Source of the DNA: JBKEDS01 sp047975545 | GTDB taxonomy: Bacteria; Bacteroidota; Bacteroidia; Flavobacteriales; Flavobacteriaceae | Direction of reading: 5' to 3' | Length of the DNA: 64,000 bases | Assembly (NCBI GenBank): GCA_047975545.1 | Contig: JBKEDS010000008.1 | Location: forward strand, 124,001 to 188,000 | Translations under genes and position numbers: made by a program | Shown here: one piece after another, positions 1 through 9,528 of the stretch | How positions within the stretch are numbered: position 1 is the stretch's first letter | Layout of the letters: each line of letters starts with the position of its first letter | The notes under the pieces: generated by a model | Told to the model about the DNA's origin: nothing | The model's input: the letters and a program-made list of their open reading frames with translations, nothing else | The model's database searches: none

Positions 1-1480
1 TGTTTTCGTACTCGTTAGGCCCCGTTACGCCCAAAATAACATATTTGTTTTTGTTTGTTGAAAACGTAGCCCGCTGCTGCCAAAAACGGGCAATGCCGAT
101 GAGGACTTCCAAGCCTTTTTCGGGAATATAACTATAATCGCCCGTGTAGCGGTAATAGTTGTAAATGGCGAAGGCAATGGCGCCGTTACGGTGTATTTCC
201 TCAAAAGTTATTTCCCATTCGTTGTGGCATTCCTCGCCGTTCATGGTAACCATAGGGTATAGGGCCGCACCGTTTTTAAAGCCCAATTTTCGGGCATTTT
301 CAATGGCTTTTCCCAAATGGTTATAGCGGTATTCCAACAGGCTTTTGGCCACGTTTTGGTTTTTGGTGGCCATGTAAAACGGAATGCAATAAGCCTCGGT
401 ATCCCAGTAGGTGCTACCGCCGTATTTTTCGCCCGTAAAGCCCTTAGGCCCAATATTTAATCGAGAGTCCTTGCCCAAATAAGTTTGGTTTAACTGAAAA
501 ATATTAAAGCGGATGCCCTGTTGCGCCCTAACATCGCCATCGATGGTAATATCGGCCATTTCCCAAATAGCAGCCCAGGCTTTTTTCTGGTTTTCCAATA
601 GGGTTAAAAACCCCAAACCAAAGGCTTTATTTAAAACGGTTTTGGCCGCTTGTACCAAAGTAGCTTTATCGTGGTTGCGGTCTACGGTATAGCCGCCCAA
701 TTTTTCAATTGAAAACGTTTCGCCTTGTTTAATATCTTGCGAATAGCTAAAGGCAATGGTGTTTTGGGTGCTTTCAACACTAGGGTTTACTTCAACAAAT
801 GAATTATTTACATATATTTTGGACGCCATAAAGGTACAGGTACAAAATCCCGTTTTCATGGTTTTGGCCTCGATAAAGGCTTGATTATCCTGATGCGTTA
901 GGTTTAAAATATCCCAAAATTTATCGTCCCAATTGGTGTCTTCGTTGGTTATTCCGGCATCCAAATAAGGTTGAAAGGTAATATTGGCATTGCTGTTTTT
1001 GGGGGTGATTTGGTATTTTATGGCACCAACTTCATCTAAATCCAAACTTAAAAAACGTACAATGTTTACCTCTACCTCCATATCGTTTTGTAGAATAGCG
1101 GTAAAACTTCGGGACAGCCAACCTTCCTTCATATTAAGTTCGCGACGGAAATTGGACACTTTTTTACAGGTGAACAAATCCAACTGTTCGTTGTTTACCT
1201 TCACATTAATACCAATCCAATTTGGGGCGTTTAGTACTTTGGCGAAATATTCGGGATAGCCGTTTTTCCACCAGCCCACACGGGTTTTATCGGGGTAGTA
1301 AACCCCTGCAATATAACTGCCTTGGAAGGTTGGTCCGGAATATTGCTCCTCGAAATTGGCACGCTGCCCCATGGCGCCATTGCCGATACTGAATAAACTT
1401 TCGGAAGCCTTTACACGTTGGGGGTCGAACCCTTCTTCGATAAGCGACCAATTATTGGGGATAATATAATCTTGGTTCAT
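1..1480 (-). CDS. GH65 family disaccharide phosphorylase (maltose/kojibiose phosphorylase type), 3' end cut by window
   Basis: Reading from the ATG at 1480 (protein starts MNQDYIIPNNWSL) the frame is open to the window edge, giving about 493 residues of a family that is usually 750-800 long, so the C-terminal part is missing. The N-terminal beta-sandwich (about 1-270) is followed by the start of the alpha/alpha barrel. Motifs include GGSTYWDTEAYCIPFY and GVTGPNEYEN; the first Glu of the latter (about residue 490) corresponds to the general acid of characterised maltose phosphorylases. The family splits an alpha-glucoside with phosphate to beta-glucose-1-phosphate plus glucose. There is no signal peptide, so it is cytoplasmic. 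The next gene (9 bases away) encodes beta-phosphoglucomutase, which consumes the product. Maltose is the likely substrate because of the adjacent susCDE-amylase set, but kojibiose or trehalose specificity cannot be excluded. Confidence 0.93.
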   Translation of the reverse strand, partial: MNQDYIIPNNWSLIEEGFDPQRVKASESLFSIGNGAMGQRANFEEQYSGPTFQGSYIAGVYYPDKTRVGWWKNGYPEYFAKVLNAPNWIGINVKVNNEQLDLFTCKKVSNFRRELNMKEGWLSRSFTAILQNDMEVEVNIVRFLSLDLDEVGAIKYQITPKNSNANITFQPYLDAGITNEDTNWDDKFWDILNLTHQDNQAFIEAKTMKTGFCTCTFMASKIYVNNSFVEVNPSVESTQNTIAFSYSQDIKQGETFSIEKLGGYTVDRNHDKATLVQAAKTVLNKAFGLGFLTLLENQKKAWAAIWEMADITIDGDVRAQQGIRFNIFQLNQTYLGKDSRLNIGPKGFTGEKYGGSTYWDTEAYCIPFYMATKNQNVAKSLLEYRYNHLGKAIENARKLGFKNGAALYPMVTMNGEECHNEWEITFEEIHRNGAIAFAIYNYYRYTGDYSYIPEKGLEVLIGIARFWQQRATFSTNKNKYVILGVTGPNEYEN

Positions 1481-1489
1481 GTGTTGTGG

Positions 1490-2143
1490 TTAATTTAAAA
1501 ATTGATTGAAAAAGTTGGTTGGTATTTCGGTTACATTATTAAAGTTGAAATGGGCTTGGCTTAGGGTTTGTTTATCGCCTATACCCACGGAAACCATTTT
1601 GGCTGTGTTGGCGGCTTCTACCCCTGCAATGGCATCTTCAAAAACGATACAGTTTTCGGGCGGTAAGCCTAATTTTTGCGCCCCTATTAAAAATACTTCG
1701 GGGTCGGGCTTGGCCTTGCTTACGCTATTACCGTCCACAATGCCCGCAAATCGGTTTAACAGCCCTACTTGTTTTAAAATCAAAGGGGCATTTTTACTGG
1801 CCGAACCCAGTACGTATTTTATGCCCTGTTGGTCCAAATTATCCAACAATGCGTTTACGCCGGGCAGTATTTCGCTGGCGTCCATTTTTGTAATGTAGCT
1901 TAAATACTCGTCGTTTTTACTTATTAGAAATTTTTGCTTTTCGGCTTCGGGTAGTTGCACCTTGCCCAAGCCCAACAAAATTTCCAACGAGCGTACCCGG
2001 CTTACGCCTTTTAATAGTTCGTTATCGGTTTCGGTAAAGGTTATGCCCAAACTATCGGCAAGGTTTTTCCATGCCAGGAAATGGTATTTTGCAGTGTCGA
2101 CAATAACACCGTCTAAATCGAAAATTACACCTATTTTACTCAT
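1490..2143 (-). CDS. pgmB: beta-phosphoglucomutase (HAD superfamily)
   Basis: A 217-residue cytoplasmic HAD-type phosphomutase of normal family length. Motif I is FDLDGVIVD, with the nucleophile Asp9 and acid/base Asp11. The cap domain follows (about 15-90). Motif II lies around GSASKN, and the Mg-binding motif is VFEDAIAGVEAA. It converts beta-glucose-1-phosphate, made by the GH65 phosphorylase downstream, into glucose-6-phosphate for glycolysis. It sits between the permease gene (11 bases upstream) and the GH65 gene (9 bases downstream), which looks like one operon MFS-pgmB-GH65. The assignment to beta-PGM rather than a generic HAD phosphatase rests on this neighbourhood plus the DLDGVIVDTAKYHFLAW signature. 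Confidence 0.93.
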   Translation of the reverse strand: MSKIGVIFDLDGVIVDTAKYHFLAWKNLADSLGITFTETDNELLKGVSRVRSLEILLGLGKVQLPEAEKQKFLISKNDEYLSYITKMDASEILPGVNALLDNLDQQGIKYVLGSASKNAPLILKQVGLLNRFAGIVDGNSVSKAKPDPEVFLIGAQKLGLPPENCIVFEDAIAGVEAANTAKMVSVGIGDKQTLSQAHFNFNNVTEIPTNFFNQFLN

Positions 2144-2154
2144 TTTATTTTTTA

Positions 2155-3495
2155 TTATTGAACAGTATCGTCAACATCCTTAACCTTAAACACCAAGGAT
2201 GCGGCAATTAAAAAACTAATGCCACTTGTTACCAAGGCAAAAATAGCATAATCGTTATAAACATACTTTACCAGCGGCCCACCAATTAAGGCATTAATAA
2301 TTTGGGGAATAACAATAAAAAAATTGAAAATACCCATATAAACGCCCATTTTTTTTGGTGAAATAGACCCGGCCAGAATTGCATACGGCATAGCCAAAAT
2401 ACTAGCCCAAGCAATACCAACAGCCACCATGGAAAGAATAAGCCAATTTTTATCGGGCATAATATATATTGATATTAGCCCCAAGCCACCGATTACCAAG
2501 GAAAAAGCATGCGTTTTTTTTCGTCCTATTTTTTTAGCAATATACGGCAGTGCAAAGGCATAAAAGGCCGATATTAAATTATACACCCCAAACAAAATGC
2601 CCACCCAATCGCCTGCATCTTGGTACGGTTTGCTACTGGTGTCGGAAACGGCCAAACCGTACGTGTGCTGGGCTATTGCAGGTGTTGCAAATACCCACAT
2701 GCCAAACAGGCCAAACCACGAAAAAAACTGAACCCAGCTTAATTGGCGCATGGTTGTTGGCATTTTTTTAAAATCATCGAAAATATCCAACAGGCTTGAT
2801 TTTTCATCTTCCGGAATTTCGTTTTCTTCGGCTTCAAAACTAGCCAATTCTTCCGGGGTGTATTCTTTTGTTGTAATTACCGTTACAAGAATTGAAGCAA
2901 TTAAAACAACAGCTCCTATTATAAACGACATAATTAAATTTGCAGGGACAACCCCTTCCGGAGCTTCGTTGGAAACACCAAACCAATTATGTAGCATATA
3001 AGGCAGCCAAGACCCTATTACGGCTCCGAAACCAATTAACGATGTTTGTACGCTAAAACCCTGCGTGCGTTGGTCGCTTCGTAAATTATCGCCCACCAAA
3101 GCCCTAAATGGCTCCATGGCAATATTAAACGAGGCATCCATAATCATTAAAAACCCGGCGCCCACCCAAAGTGCGGGCATAAAGGCAATAAACATATCGG
3201 CTTGCGGCATTAATACCAGGCCTATCGAAGCCAATACGGCACCTATTAAAAAATAGGGTTTTCTTCGGCCTAACCGATTCCATGTTTTATCGCTATAATA
3301 CCCTATAATAGGCTGAACGATAAGCCCCATTAAGGGTGCTATAATCCAAAACCACGACAGTTCGTGGACATCGGCCCCGAAAATTTGAAGTATCCTACTG
3401 GCATTGGCATTTTGAAGGGCAAACCCCATCTGGATTCCCAAGAAACCGAAACTCATGTTCCAAATTTCCCAGAAACTTAATCTACGCTTTTCCAT
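2155..3495 (-). CDS. MFS transporter, SLC45/GPH-like maltose permease
   Basis: A 446-residue polytopic inner-membrane protein with about twelve hydrophobic segments. The N-terminus (SFWEIWNMSFGFLGIQMGFALQ) and the loop 2-3 motif DKTWNRLGRRKPY are typical of the SLC45/sucrose-maltose symporter branch of the major facilitator superfamily. A hydrophilic Glu-rich central loop (about residues 215-240) separates the two six-helix halves. It is first in the operon with pgmB and GH65, so it most likely imports maltose or short maltodextrins released in the periplasm. The leader upstream contains a TATATTTG promoter box and two overlapping inverted repeats. Substrate is inferred from context only. Confidence 0.88.
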   Translation of the reverse strand: MEKRRLSFWEIWNMSFGFLGIQMGFALQNANASRILQIFGADVHELSWFWIIAPLMGLIVQPIIGYYSDKTWNRLGRRKPYFLIGAVLASIGLVLMPQADMFIAFMPALWVGAGFLMIMDASFNIAMEPFRALVGDNLRSDQRTQGFSVQTSLIGFGAVIGSWLPYMLHNWFGVSNEAPEGVVPANLIMSFIIGAVVLIASILVTVITTKEYTPEELASFEAEENEIPEDEKSSLLDIFDDFKKMPTTMRQLSWVQFFSWFGLFGMWVFATPAIAQHTYGLAVSDTSSKPYQDAGDWVGILFGVYNLISAFYAFALPYIAKKIGRKKTHAFSLVIGGLGLISIYIMPDKNWLILSMVAVGIAWASILAMPYAILAGSISPKKMGVYMGIFNFFIVIPQIINALIGGPLVKYVYNDYAIFALVTSGISFLIAASLVFKVKDVDDTVQ

Positions 3496-3521
3496 TAAAT
3501 AGTATATTTAAATTACTACTA

Positions 3522-3576
3522 TTTGATAAGCGACAACTTATCAAAACTTATTTTGAGAAGTAAAAACATAAGTTTT
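3522..3576 (-). promoter_or_regulatory. two overlapping inverted repeats in the leader of the MFS-pgmB-GH65 operon
   Basis: TTTGATAAG (3522-3530) and CTTATCAAA (3537-3545) are perfect 9-bp arms around a 6-base spacer. AAAACTTAT (3543-3551) and ATAAGTTTT (3568-3576) are another perfect 9-bp pair with a 16-base spacer. The pairs share 3543-3545, so both RNA stems cannot fully form at once. They lie between the putative promoter and the permease ATG. They may be an operator or a structured leader; the sequence does not resemble the palindrome near susC. Confidence 0.45.
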
Positions 3577-3587
3577 GAGTCTTGGTA

Positions 3588-3595
3588 CAAATATA
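3588..3595 (-). promoter_or_regulatory. Bacteroidota -7 promoter box (TATATTTG) for the MFS-pgmB-GH65 operon
   Basis: On the minus strand this reads TATATTTG, an exact match to the Bacteroidota TAnnTTTG -7 consensus, about 93 bases upstream of the permease ATG. No clear TTG -33 element is visible at the expected spacing. It falls between the LacI-type gene and the permease gene, which supports separate transcription of the two. Confidence 0.5.
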
Positions 3596-3626
3596 AAAAA
3601 GTTTTTATTCTTTCGTTAAAAAAATG

Positions 3627-4694
3627 TTATTTAGTTGATTCTCTTTCAACTAATTCGGTTTCAATAATTACGGTATTAAAGTTTTTTGTTGTGGTTTCGT
3701 CGGGATAATCGCGTAAATCCACCTCACTTTCAATCCTATCTATAAGCAGGTTAGCCGACAGCTCGCCCATTTTTTGCCCATATTGGTTTACTGTTGTTAA
3801 ACTTGGGGTAACGTGCTTGGACAAAACACCGTCGGTAAAGCCTATAACCTGAATATCGTCCGGCACTTTCAGTCCTAATTTCCGGGCCACTTTCATGGCC
3901 GTTACGGCATAGAGTTCGTTAACGGCAAAAACGCCGTCGACTTTATCGTTCCTTTTAAAAAAGCGTTCTACCTCGTCTTCCAAAGCCTCAAGGCGGTTTT
4001 CGTCCTCCAAGCTGTCATCTATTTTTAAAATCATAGTTTTTTCCGGATGAAAATCGTTAATTTTAAGCGCCTCGACATAGCCTTGGGTTCTTAATCTGCC
4101 CACGCTTACGTAGTCCATAGTTGTTATTAGGGCAATATTTTTACAGCCTGAAGCCACTAACTTGTTTACGGCTTTTACGGCCCCCTGCACATCGTCTACC
4201 ACCACTTTATCGCAATCGACATCTTTTACTACCCTATCGAACATAACAATGGGCATGCCCTGCGCAATGGCGGCGTTAAAATGGTGATAATCTTCCTTTA
4301 GCAAGGTTTCCTTGGAAATAGATATAATAAACCCATCGATACTACCATTGGCCAACATTTCCATATTAATAACCTCTTGCTTAAACGATTCGTTGGAAAG
4401 CCCTACCACAACGTTATAGCCCCGTTTGTTGGCAATAGCCTCGACGCCCCGTATTACGGTGGAAAAATAATAATGGACCACTTCGGGGATAAGGATGCCT
4501 ATGGTTTTGGTCTTGCGGTTTTTTAGGCTTAGGGCTATATTATTGGGCTTATAGTTATAAAACTTGGCAAAGGCTTGTATTTTTTGGGTAGTGTCCTCGC
4601 CTATTTCCTTACTGCCGCTAAGGGCTTTGGAAACCGTTGAAATGGAAACATCCAGCTCTTTGGCTATTTGCTTTAAGGTAATTTTCTTCTTCAT
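3627..4694 (-). CDS. LacI-family transcriptional regulator of the alpha-glucan locus
   Basis: A 355-residue protein of normal LacI-family length. The N-terminal helix-turn-helix (ITLKQIAKELDVSISTVSKA, about residues 4-23) and hinge (KFYNYKPNNIALSLK) are followed by a periplasmic-binding-protein-like effector domain beginning TKTIGILIPEVVHYYFS. It is divergent from susC and precedes the MFS-pgmB-GH65 operon, so it very probably senses maltose or a related alpha-glucoside and controls both arms. A perfect palindrome at 4819-4834 in the divergent spacer is the expected type of LacI operator. Whether it represses or activates cannot be read from the sequence. Confidence 0.93.
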   Translation of the reverse strand: MKKKITLKQIAKELDVSISTVSKALSGSKEIGEDTTQKIQAFAKFYNYKPNNIALSLKNRKTKTIGILIPEVVHYYFSTVIRGVEAIANKRGYNVVVGLSNESFKQEVINMEMLANGSIDGFIISISKETLLKEDYHHFNAAIAQGMPIVMFDRVVKDVDCDKVVVDDVQGAVKAVNKLVASGCKNIALITTMDYVSVGRLRTQGYVEALKINDFHPEKTMILKIDDSLEDENRLEALEDEVERFFKRNDKVDGVFAVNELYAVTAMKVARKLGLKVPDDIQVIGFTDGVLSKHVTPSLTTVNQYGQKMGELSANLLIDRIESEVDLRDYPDETTTKNFNTVIIETELVERESTK

Positions 4695-4818
4695 AATGTA
4701 TAGCGCTCAGGGAATATTAAATGTAGAATAAACACTTCAATTGATAAAGATACTATTTTACTATCGATTGCAATATCATTTTCTTGAAATTTTCCGTTTT
4801 ATCTAAAAAGTTTTCAAC

Positions 4819-4834
4819 ACGAAAACGTTTTCGT
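4819..4834. promoter_or_regulatory. LacI-family operator palindrome
   Basis: ACGAAAACGTTTTCGT is a perfect 16-bp palindrome with a central CG, the classic shape of LacI/GalR-family operators. It lies in the spacer between the divergent regulator gene (start 4694) and susC (start 4939), about 105 bases upstream of susC. Assignment to the neighbouring LacI-type protein is inference from shape and position. Confidence 0.72.
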
Positions 4835-4938
4835 TGCGAATTTCGTAATTCAAAATTATCCCTTTACACCAATTTAACATAATTTTAATGCCGAGAAGTA
4901 AAAATATAACTAAACAAATAGGATTTAAATTTCAATGT

Positions 4939-7854
4939 ATGAAAACAATTATTAATGGTATATTGTTTTTTATGCTCTTTGCGCCTACGCTTTTATTGGC
5001 GCAAAACAGCGTAAAAGGAACAGTAACAGAACAATCGACTTCACTACCGCTCCCCGGGGTTAATGTTATTATTAAAGGCACCACCACTGGTACCGCCACG
5101 GATTTCGACGGATTATACCAAATCGAGGCCAATAACGGCGACGTTTTGGTATTTTCGTACGTAGGCTACATAACACGGGAAATAACCTATACCGGCCAAG
5201 CAACATTAAACGTTCAGTTAGTTGAAGACGCCGCCCAACTTGAAGAAGTGGTGGTTATTGGGTATGGCAGCGTAAAGAAAGAGGATTTAACGGGTACCAC
5301 CGACCTTGTTACCGATAAGGATTTTAACAAAGGCCCGATAGTTTCGGCACAATCGTTAATTAGCGGTAAAGTTGCCGGGGTTAGCGTAACTTCGGGCGGC
5401 GGTGCTCCCGGCGAAGGCCAGGATATTAAAATCAGGGGCGTTGGCTCGCTATCGTTAAGCAGCAGCCCAATGTACGTGGTGGACGGCGTGCCAATATCGG
5501 ACGCTACCGGTGGCGCCAGAAACCCGTTAAACTTTATAAACCCCAACGATATTGAAAGCTTTGTGGTACTAAAAGATGCCTCATCGGCAGCTATTTACGG
5601 CTCGCGAGCCGCAAACGGGGTTATTTTAATTACTACCAAAAAGGGCAAAAACAAAGAGTTTTCGTTTAACCTTAGCACGCAAACCTCGGTTTACAATGCC
5701 GTAAACGATGTTGATGTTTTAAGCGCCAACCAACTTAGAACCCTGATTAACGAAACCGGAACCGCTAACCAAATAGCCTTACTGGGAAATGCCAACACCA
5801 ATTGGCAAGACCAAATTTACACCTTTGCCGTTGGTTCGGACCACAATTTTAGCACAACGGGAAGCGCTTTTGGCGTGTTACCCATAAGGGCTTCGGTAGG
5901 CTACTCGAACCACGACGGTATTTTAAAAGGCGATAATTTTACGCGAGGCACAGGTGCTATTAGCCTAACGCCCAAGTTTTTTGACGACCATTTGAAGTTT
6001 GAAATTAACGCACGAGGGGTTTATACCGAAAACACCTTTGCCAATAGGGATGCCATTGGCAGCGCTGTTATTTTCGACCCCACGCAATCTATCTACGATG
6101 CCAATTCGCCTTTTGGCGGGCACTTTACCTGGCTAACAAACGAGAACATACAAAACAGCTTAGCCCCAACCAATCCGGTGGCCTTATTAAAATACAAAGA
6201 CGATACTGCCGAAATAAGACGCTTTGTAGGGAACGCCAAAGTAGATTATAAACTGCATTTTTTTGAAGACCTAACCGCTACCGTAAATGTGGGCTACGAT
6301 ATTGCCAATAGCCACGGCAGGACCGTAACATCCGAACTCATGCCAAGTTCTAATCTGGACTGGAACGGCTCGTATTACCGCTACAAAAACGTAACCACCA
6401 ACAAATTGTTCGATGCGTACCTTACCTACACCAAAACAGTAAACGAGGCGCATAATATTACGGCTGCCGTGGGGCATTCTTATCAATCATTTGCATACGA
6501 CAACAATAATTTCGATAGCGAATTGGAAGAAGAAGGCAACAAAGCCTACTTTATCGATAAAAGCAAAAACGTACTACTATCGTACTTTGGCCGTTTAAAT
6601 TACGACTACAAAGGCAAGTACCTGTTTACGGCTTCGTTACGAGCCGATGCCTCTTCCAAATTAAATCCGGACGATCGTTGGGGGTATTTCCCCTCGGCAG
6701 CAATTGCTTGGAAAATTAGCGACGAAAATTTCCTTAAAGACTCCGAAACCGTTAACATGTTAAAATTAAGGGTAGGCTATGGCGAAATAGCCAACGTATC
6801 CGGTTTGGGCGACTATCTGTTTTTAACCCGGTACCAAGGCAGTACCGATACGGCCCAATATCAATTTGGAAGCAGCTTTTACCAAACTTACAGGCCGGAA
6901 GCCTTCAACTCCAACCTAAGATGGGAAGTAGGCAAAACGTTTAACGCCGGTATTGATTACAGCCTGTTCGACGGCCGCATTTCCGGCTTGGTTAACGCCT
7001 ATTACAAAAAAACCGAGGATATGATTGCCAGTGCCTTGGTGGACCCCTTTACAAACTTTAGCAACCGTATAGACAAAAACATTGGCGATATGGAAAATAA
7101 GGGTATCGAGTTCAACATCGATGCCGATATTATTAGAAAAGACGACTTAAACTTTTCGTTAAACTATAACATTTCGTTTAACGATAACGAAGTTACCAGC
7201 CTACCATCGGACCAACTTCACGGCGGCATAAGCGTAGGAACGGGCAACAATGTTCAAGTACACCGTGTGGGCGAAGAAGCCTCCAGCTTTTTGGTTTACC
7301 AACAAGTATACGGTACCGATGGAAAACCCTTGGAAGGCGTATTTGTGGACCGAAATGGCGACGATATTATTAACGATAGCGACCGCTACATAAAAGGAAG
7401 CCCATACGCTAATGTTTACATGGGGCTAAATGCCAATTTAGACTATAAAAAATGGAGCCTGTCCGTTCAGTCCAGGACCAGTCTTGGAAACTACATGTAC
7501 AACGATGTTGCCGCTGGCAAAGGTGTTTTGGCAAATGCCACTATTAATGCGGGGCTATTGCAAAACATCCAATCGGATTACTACAATTCGGGCATTACGC
7601 GATTAACCGACAGAACAGCACTTAGCGATTATTATATTCAAGATGCTTCGTTCTTCAAGTTGGACAACATAACATTGGGCTATACCTTGGATAACGCCAT
7701 TAAAAATGCAATGGTTCGTTTCTCTGGTTCGGTACAAAATGTATTTACCATTACAGATTACGATGGTTTGGACCCCGAAATCAATGGCGGCATAGACAAT
7801 AATTTCTATCCACGCCCACGCACGTTTGTTTTTGGTGTAAATATTGACTTTTAA
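4939..7854 (+). CDS. susC: SusC/RagA-type TonB-dependent outer-membrane transporter
   Basis: The ATG at 4939 is preferred over the upstream in-frame ATG at 4888 because it begins directly with a signal peptide (MKTIINGILFFMLFAPTLLL, ending in AQ); this gives 971 residues. After the signal peptide comes a carboxypeptidase-regulatory-like domain (VKGTVTEQSTSLPLPGVNV and following, to about residue 95), then the plug, with the TonB-box-like stretch LEEVVVIGYGSVKKEDLTG and the family hallmark YVVDGVPI, then the beta-barrel ending in aromatic VFGVNIDF. It imports oligosaccharides across the outer membrane together with the SusD protein encoded 12 bases downstream. The GH13 and GH65 neighbours point to malto-oligosaccharides as cargo. 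Confidence 0.96.
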   Translation: MKTIINGILFFMLFAPTLLLAQNSVKGTVTEQSTSLPLPGVNVIIKGTTTGTATDFDGLYQIEANNGDVLVFSYVGYITREITYTGQATLNVQLVEDAAQLEEVVVIGYGSVKKEDLTGTTDLVTDKDFNKGPIVSAQSLISGKVAGVSVTSGGGAPGEGQDIKIRGVGSLSLSSSPMYVVDGVPISDATGGARNPLNFINPNDIESFVVLKDASSAAIYGSRAANGVILITTKKGKNKEFSFNLSTQTSVYNAVNDVDVLSANQLRTLINETGTANQIALLGNANTNWQDQIYTFAVGSDHNFSTTGSAFGVLPIRASVGYSNHDGILKGDNFTRGTGAISLTPKFFDDHLKFEINARGVYTENTFANRDAIGSAVIFDPTQSIYDANSPFGGHFTWLTNENIQNSLAPTNPVALLKYKDDTAEIRRFVGNAKVDYKLHFFEDLTATVNVGYDIANSHGRTVTSELMPSSNLDWNGSYYRYKNVTTNKLFDAYLTYTKTVNEAHNITAAVGHSYQSFAYDNNNFDSELEEEGNKAYFIDKSKNVLLSYFGRLNYDYKGKYLFTASLRADASSKLNPDDRWGYFPSAAIAWKISDENFLKDSETVNMLKLRVGYGEIANVSGLGDYLFLTRYQGSTDTAQYQFGSSFYQTYRPEAFNSNLRWEVGKTFNAGIDYSLFDGRISGLVNAYYKKTEDMIASALVDPFTNFSNRIDKNIGDMENKGIEFNIDADIIRKDDLNFSLNYNISFNDNEVTSLPSDQLHGGISVGTGNNVQVHRVGEEASSFLVYQQVYGTDGKPLEGVFVDRNGDDIINDSDRYIKGSPYANVYMGLNANLDYKKWSLSVQSRTSLGNYMYNDVAAGKGVLANATINAGLLQNIQSDYYNSGITRLTDRTALSDYYIQDASFFKLDNITLGYTLDNAIKNAMVRFSGSVQNVFTITDYDGLDPEINGGIDNNFYPRPRTFVFGVNIDF

Positions 7855-7866
7855 AAAATTTAACAG

Positions 7867-9447
7867 ATGAAAAATAATTTAAAACATATAGTCTTTCTAT
7901 CGGTATTGGCTCTTGTAATGATGGCTTGCCACAACGATTTAGACCAATACCCCATCGACCCCGATTCGTTTACGGAAGAAGATGTATACGCTAATGCCGC
8001 AGAAGCCAAGGGCGCTTTGGCAAAATTATATGCAGGTTACGTGCTAACAGGGCAACAAGGGCCTTCCGACCAACCCGATATTGCCGATATAGACGAAGGC
8101 GCATCGCAATTTACCAGAATGTTATACAACTTAAACGAATTAACCACCGACCACGCCGTAGTGGGCTGGGGCGACCCCGGATTGCCCGATTTACACGGCC
8201 TGTATTGGTCAGGAAGCAATTCGTTTTCCGAAGCCATGTACTACCGTTTGGCCCAAGAAGTATCGTTTTGTAATTCGTTTATAGAAAACGCATCGACCTT
8301 AACCGATGATGCCGTGACCCAGTACATTGCCGAAGCTCGATTTTTAAGGGCTTTTGCGTATTACAACTTAATAGACTTGTACGCAAACGTGCCATTGGTT
8401 ACACAGGTTTCCACCGAATTGCCAACACAAAACACAAGAGCCGAATTGTTCGAATTTGTTGAAACCGAATTATTGGAAATCCAAGATTTATTGGCAGAAT
8501 CGGGCGCAAACGAATATGGCCGCGTAGACCAAGTGGCCGCTTGGGCACTACTTTCCAAACTTTATCTAAATGCCGAAGTTTGGACAGGCGAAGACCGATA
8601 TTCCGATTGTATTACCTATTCAAACTTAGCCATAAACTCAAGCTACGCCATTAACACAACCGATGCTAACGGAAACGGCACGGCCTACGACGAGTTGTTC
8701 TTGGCCGATAACGATACCAATGGCGCGCAAAACGAATTTATTGTAACGGCCAATTTCGATGGTTTAAAATCCAAAACCTATGGCGGCACTACATTCTTGG
8801 TACACGCTGCTATTGGCGGCGATGTTATGGTAGCTTCCAACTACGGCGTAAACGGCGGTTGGGGCGGTATGCGCACCACAAAAGCATTGGTAGAAAAATT
8901 TAACAGCAATGACCAAAGAGCTATGTTTTTTACCGACGGGCAAAATTTGGAAATTGAAGATTTGGGTACGTTTACCGATGGCTATGCCGTTGTAAAATTT
9001 ACAAATATCGATTCAAACGGCGCTGCCGGAAACGACCCCGATGGTGAATTTGTTTCAACCGATTTAGCACTTATCCGCTTAGCCGAAATTTACCTTAACT
9101 ACGCCGAGGCCACATTAAGAGGCGGCGACGGAGGAAGCACAACAACAGCCTTAGGCTTAATTAACGAACTACGGGAAAGAGCCTATGGCAATACCTCAGG
9201 GAACATTGCCGCTTCGGGTTTAACTTTAGATTTTATTTTAGACGAACGCTCCAGGGAACTTTACTGGGAAGGACAACGCAGAACAGACCTGGTACGCTAC
9301 AATTACTTTACTACAGCCACTTACTTATGGCCGTTTAAAGGTAACAGCGCCGACGGAACATCGGTAAGTGCCTACCGAAATATTTTCCCTATACCAGCAA
9401 GTATTTTAACCGTTAACACTAACTTAACCCAAAACGAAGGGTACTAA
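7867..9447 (+). CDS. susD: SusD/RagB-type glycan-binding surface lipoprotein
   Basis: A 526-residue lipoprotein. The signal peptide ends in MMAC (lipobox, Cys near residue 21) followed by acidic residues, consistent with surface export. The body has the SusD/RagB helical TPR-like layout: EARFLRAFAYYNLIDLYANV near residue 160 and the C-terminal region with LALIRLAEIYLNYAEA and DERSRELYWEGQRRTDLVRY, which are strong SusD signatures. It forms the lid on the SusC barrel and captures malto-oligosaccharides. The gene begins 12 bases after susC, so the two are co-transcribed. Confidence 0.96.
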   Translation: MKNNLKHIVFLSVLALVMMACHNDLDQYPIDPDSFTEEDVYANAAEAKGALAKLYAGYVLTGQQGPSDQPDIADIDEGASQFTRMLYNLNELTTDHAVVGWGDPGLPDLHGLYWSGSNSFSEAMYYRLAQEVSFCNSFIENASTLTDDAVTQYIAEARFLRAFAYYNLIDLYANVPLVTQVSTELPTQNTRAELFEFVETELLEIQDLLAESGANEYGRVDQVAAWALLSKLYLNAEVWTGEDRYSDCITYSNLAINSSYAINTTDANGNGTAYDELFLADNDTNGAQNEFIVTANFDGLKSKTYGGTTFLVHAAIGGDVMVASNYGVNGGWGGMRTTKALVEKFNSNDQRAMFFTDGQNLEIEDLGTFTDGYAVVKFTNIDSNGAAGNDPDGEFVSTDLALIRLAEIYLNYAEATLRGGDGGSTTTALGLINELRERAYGNTSGNIAASGLTLDFILDERSRELYWEGQRRTDLVRYNYFTTATYLWPFKGNSADGTSVSAYRNIFPIPASILTVNTNLTQNEGY

Positions 9448-9528
9448 ACTTTAATGGGCAAACAACGGCTATTACCCGCCGAAATAATTAAATAACCGAA
9501 CCATAGGTTCTTGACAAAATTTAAATAA

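Noticed and set aside
4888..4938. Upstream in-frame ATG extending SusC by 17 residues
   Set aside because: The added segment is polar and would bury the signal peptide; the ATG at 4939 starts the signal peptide directly.
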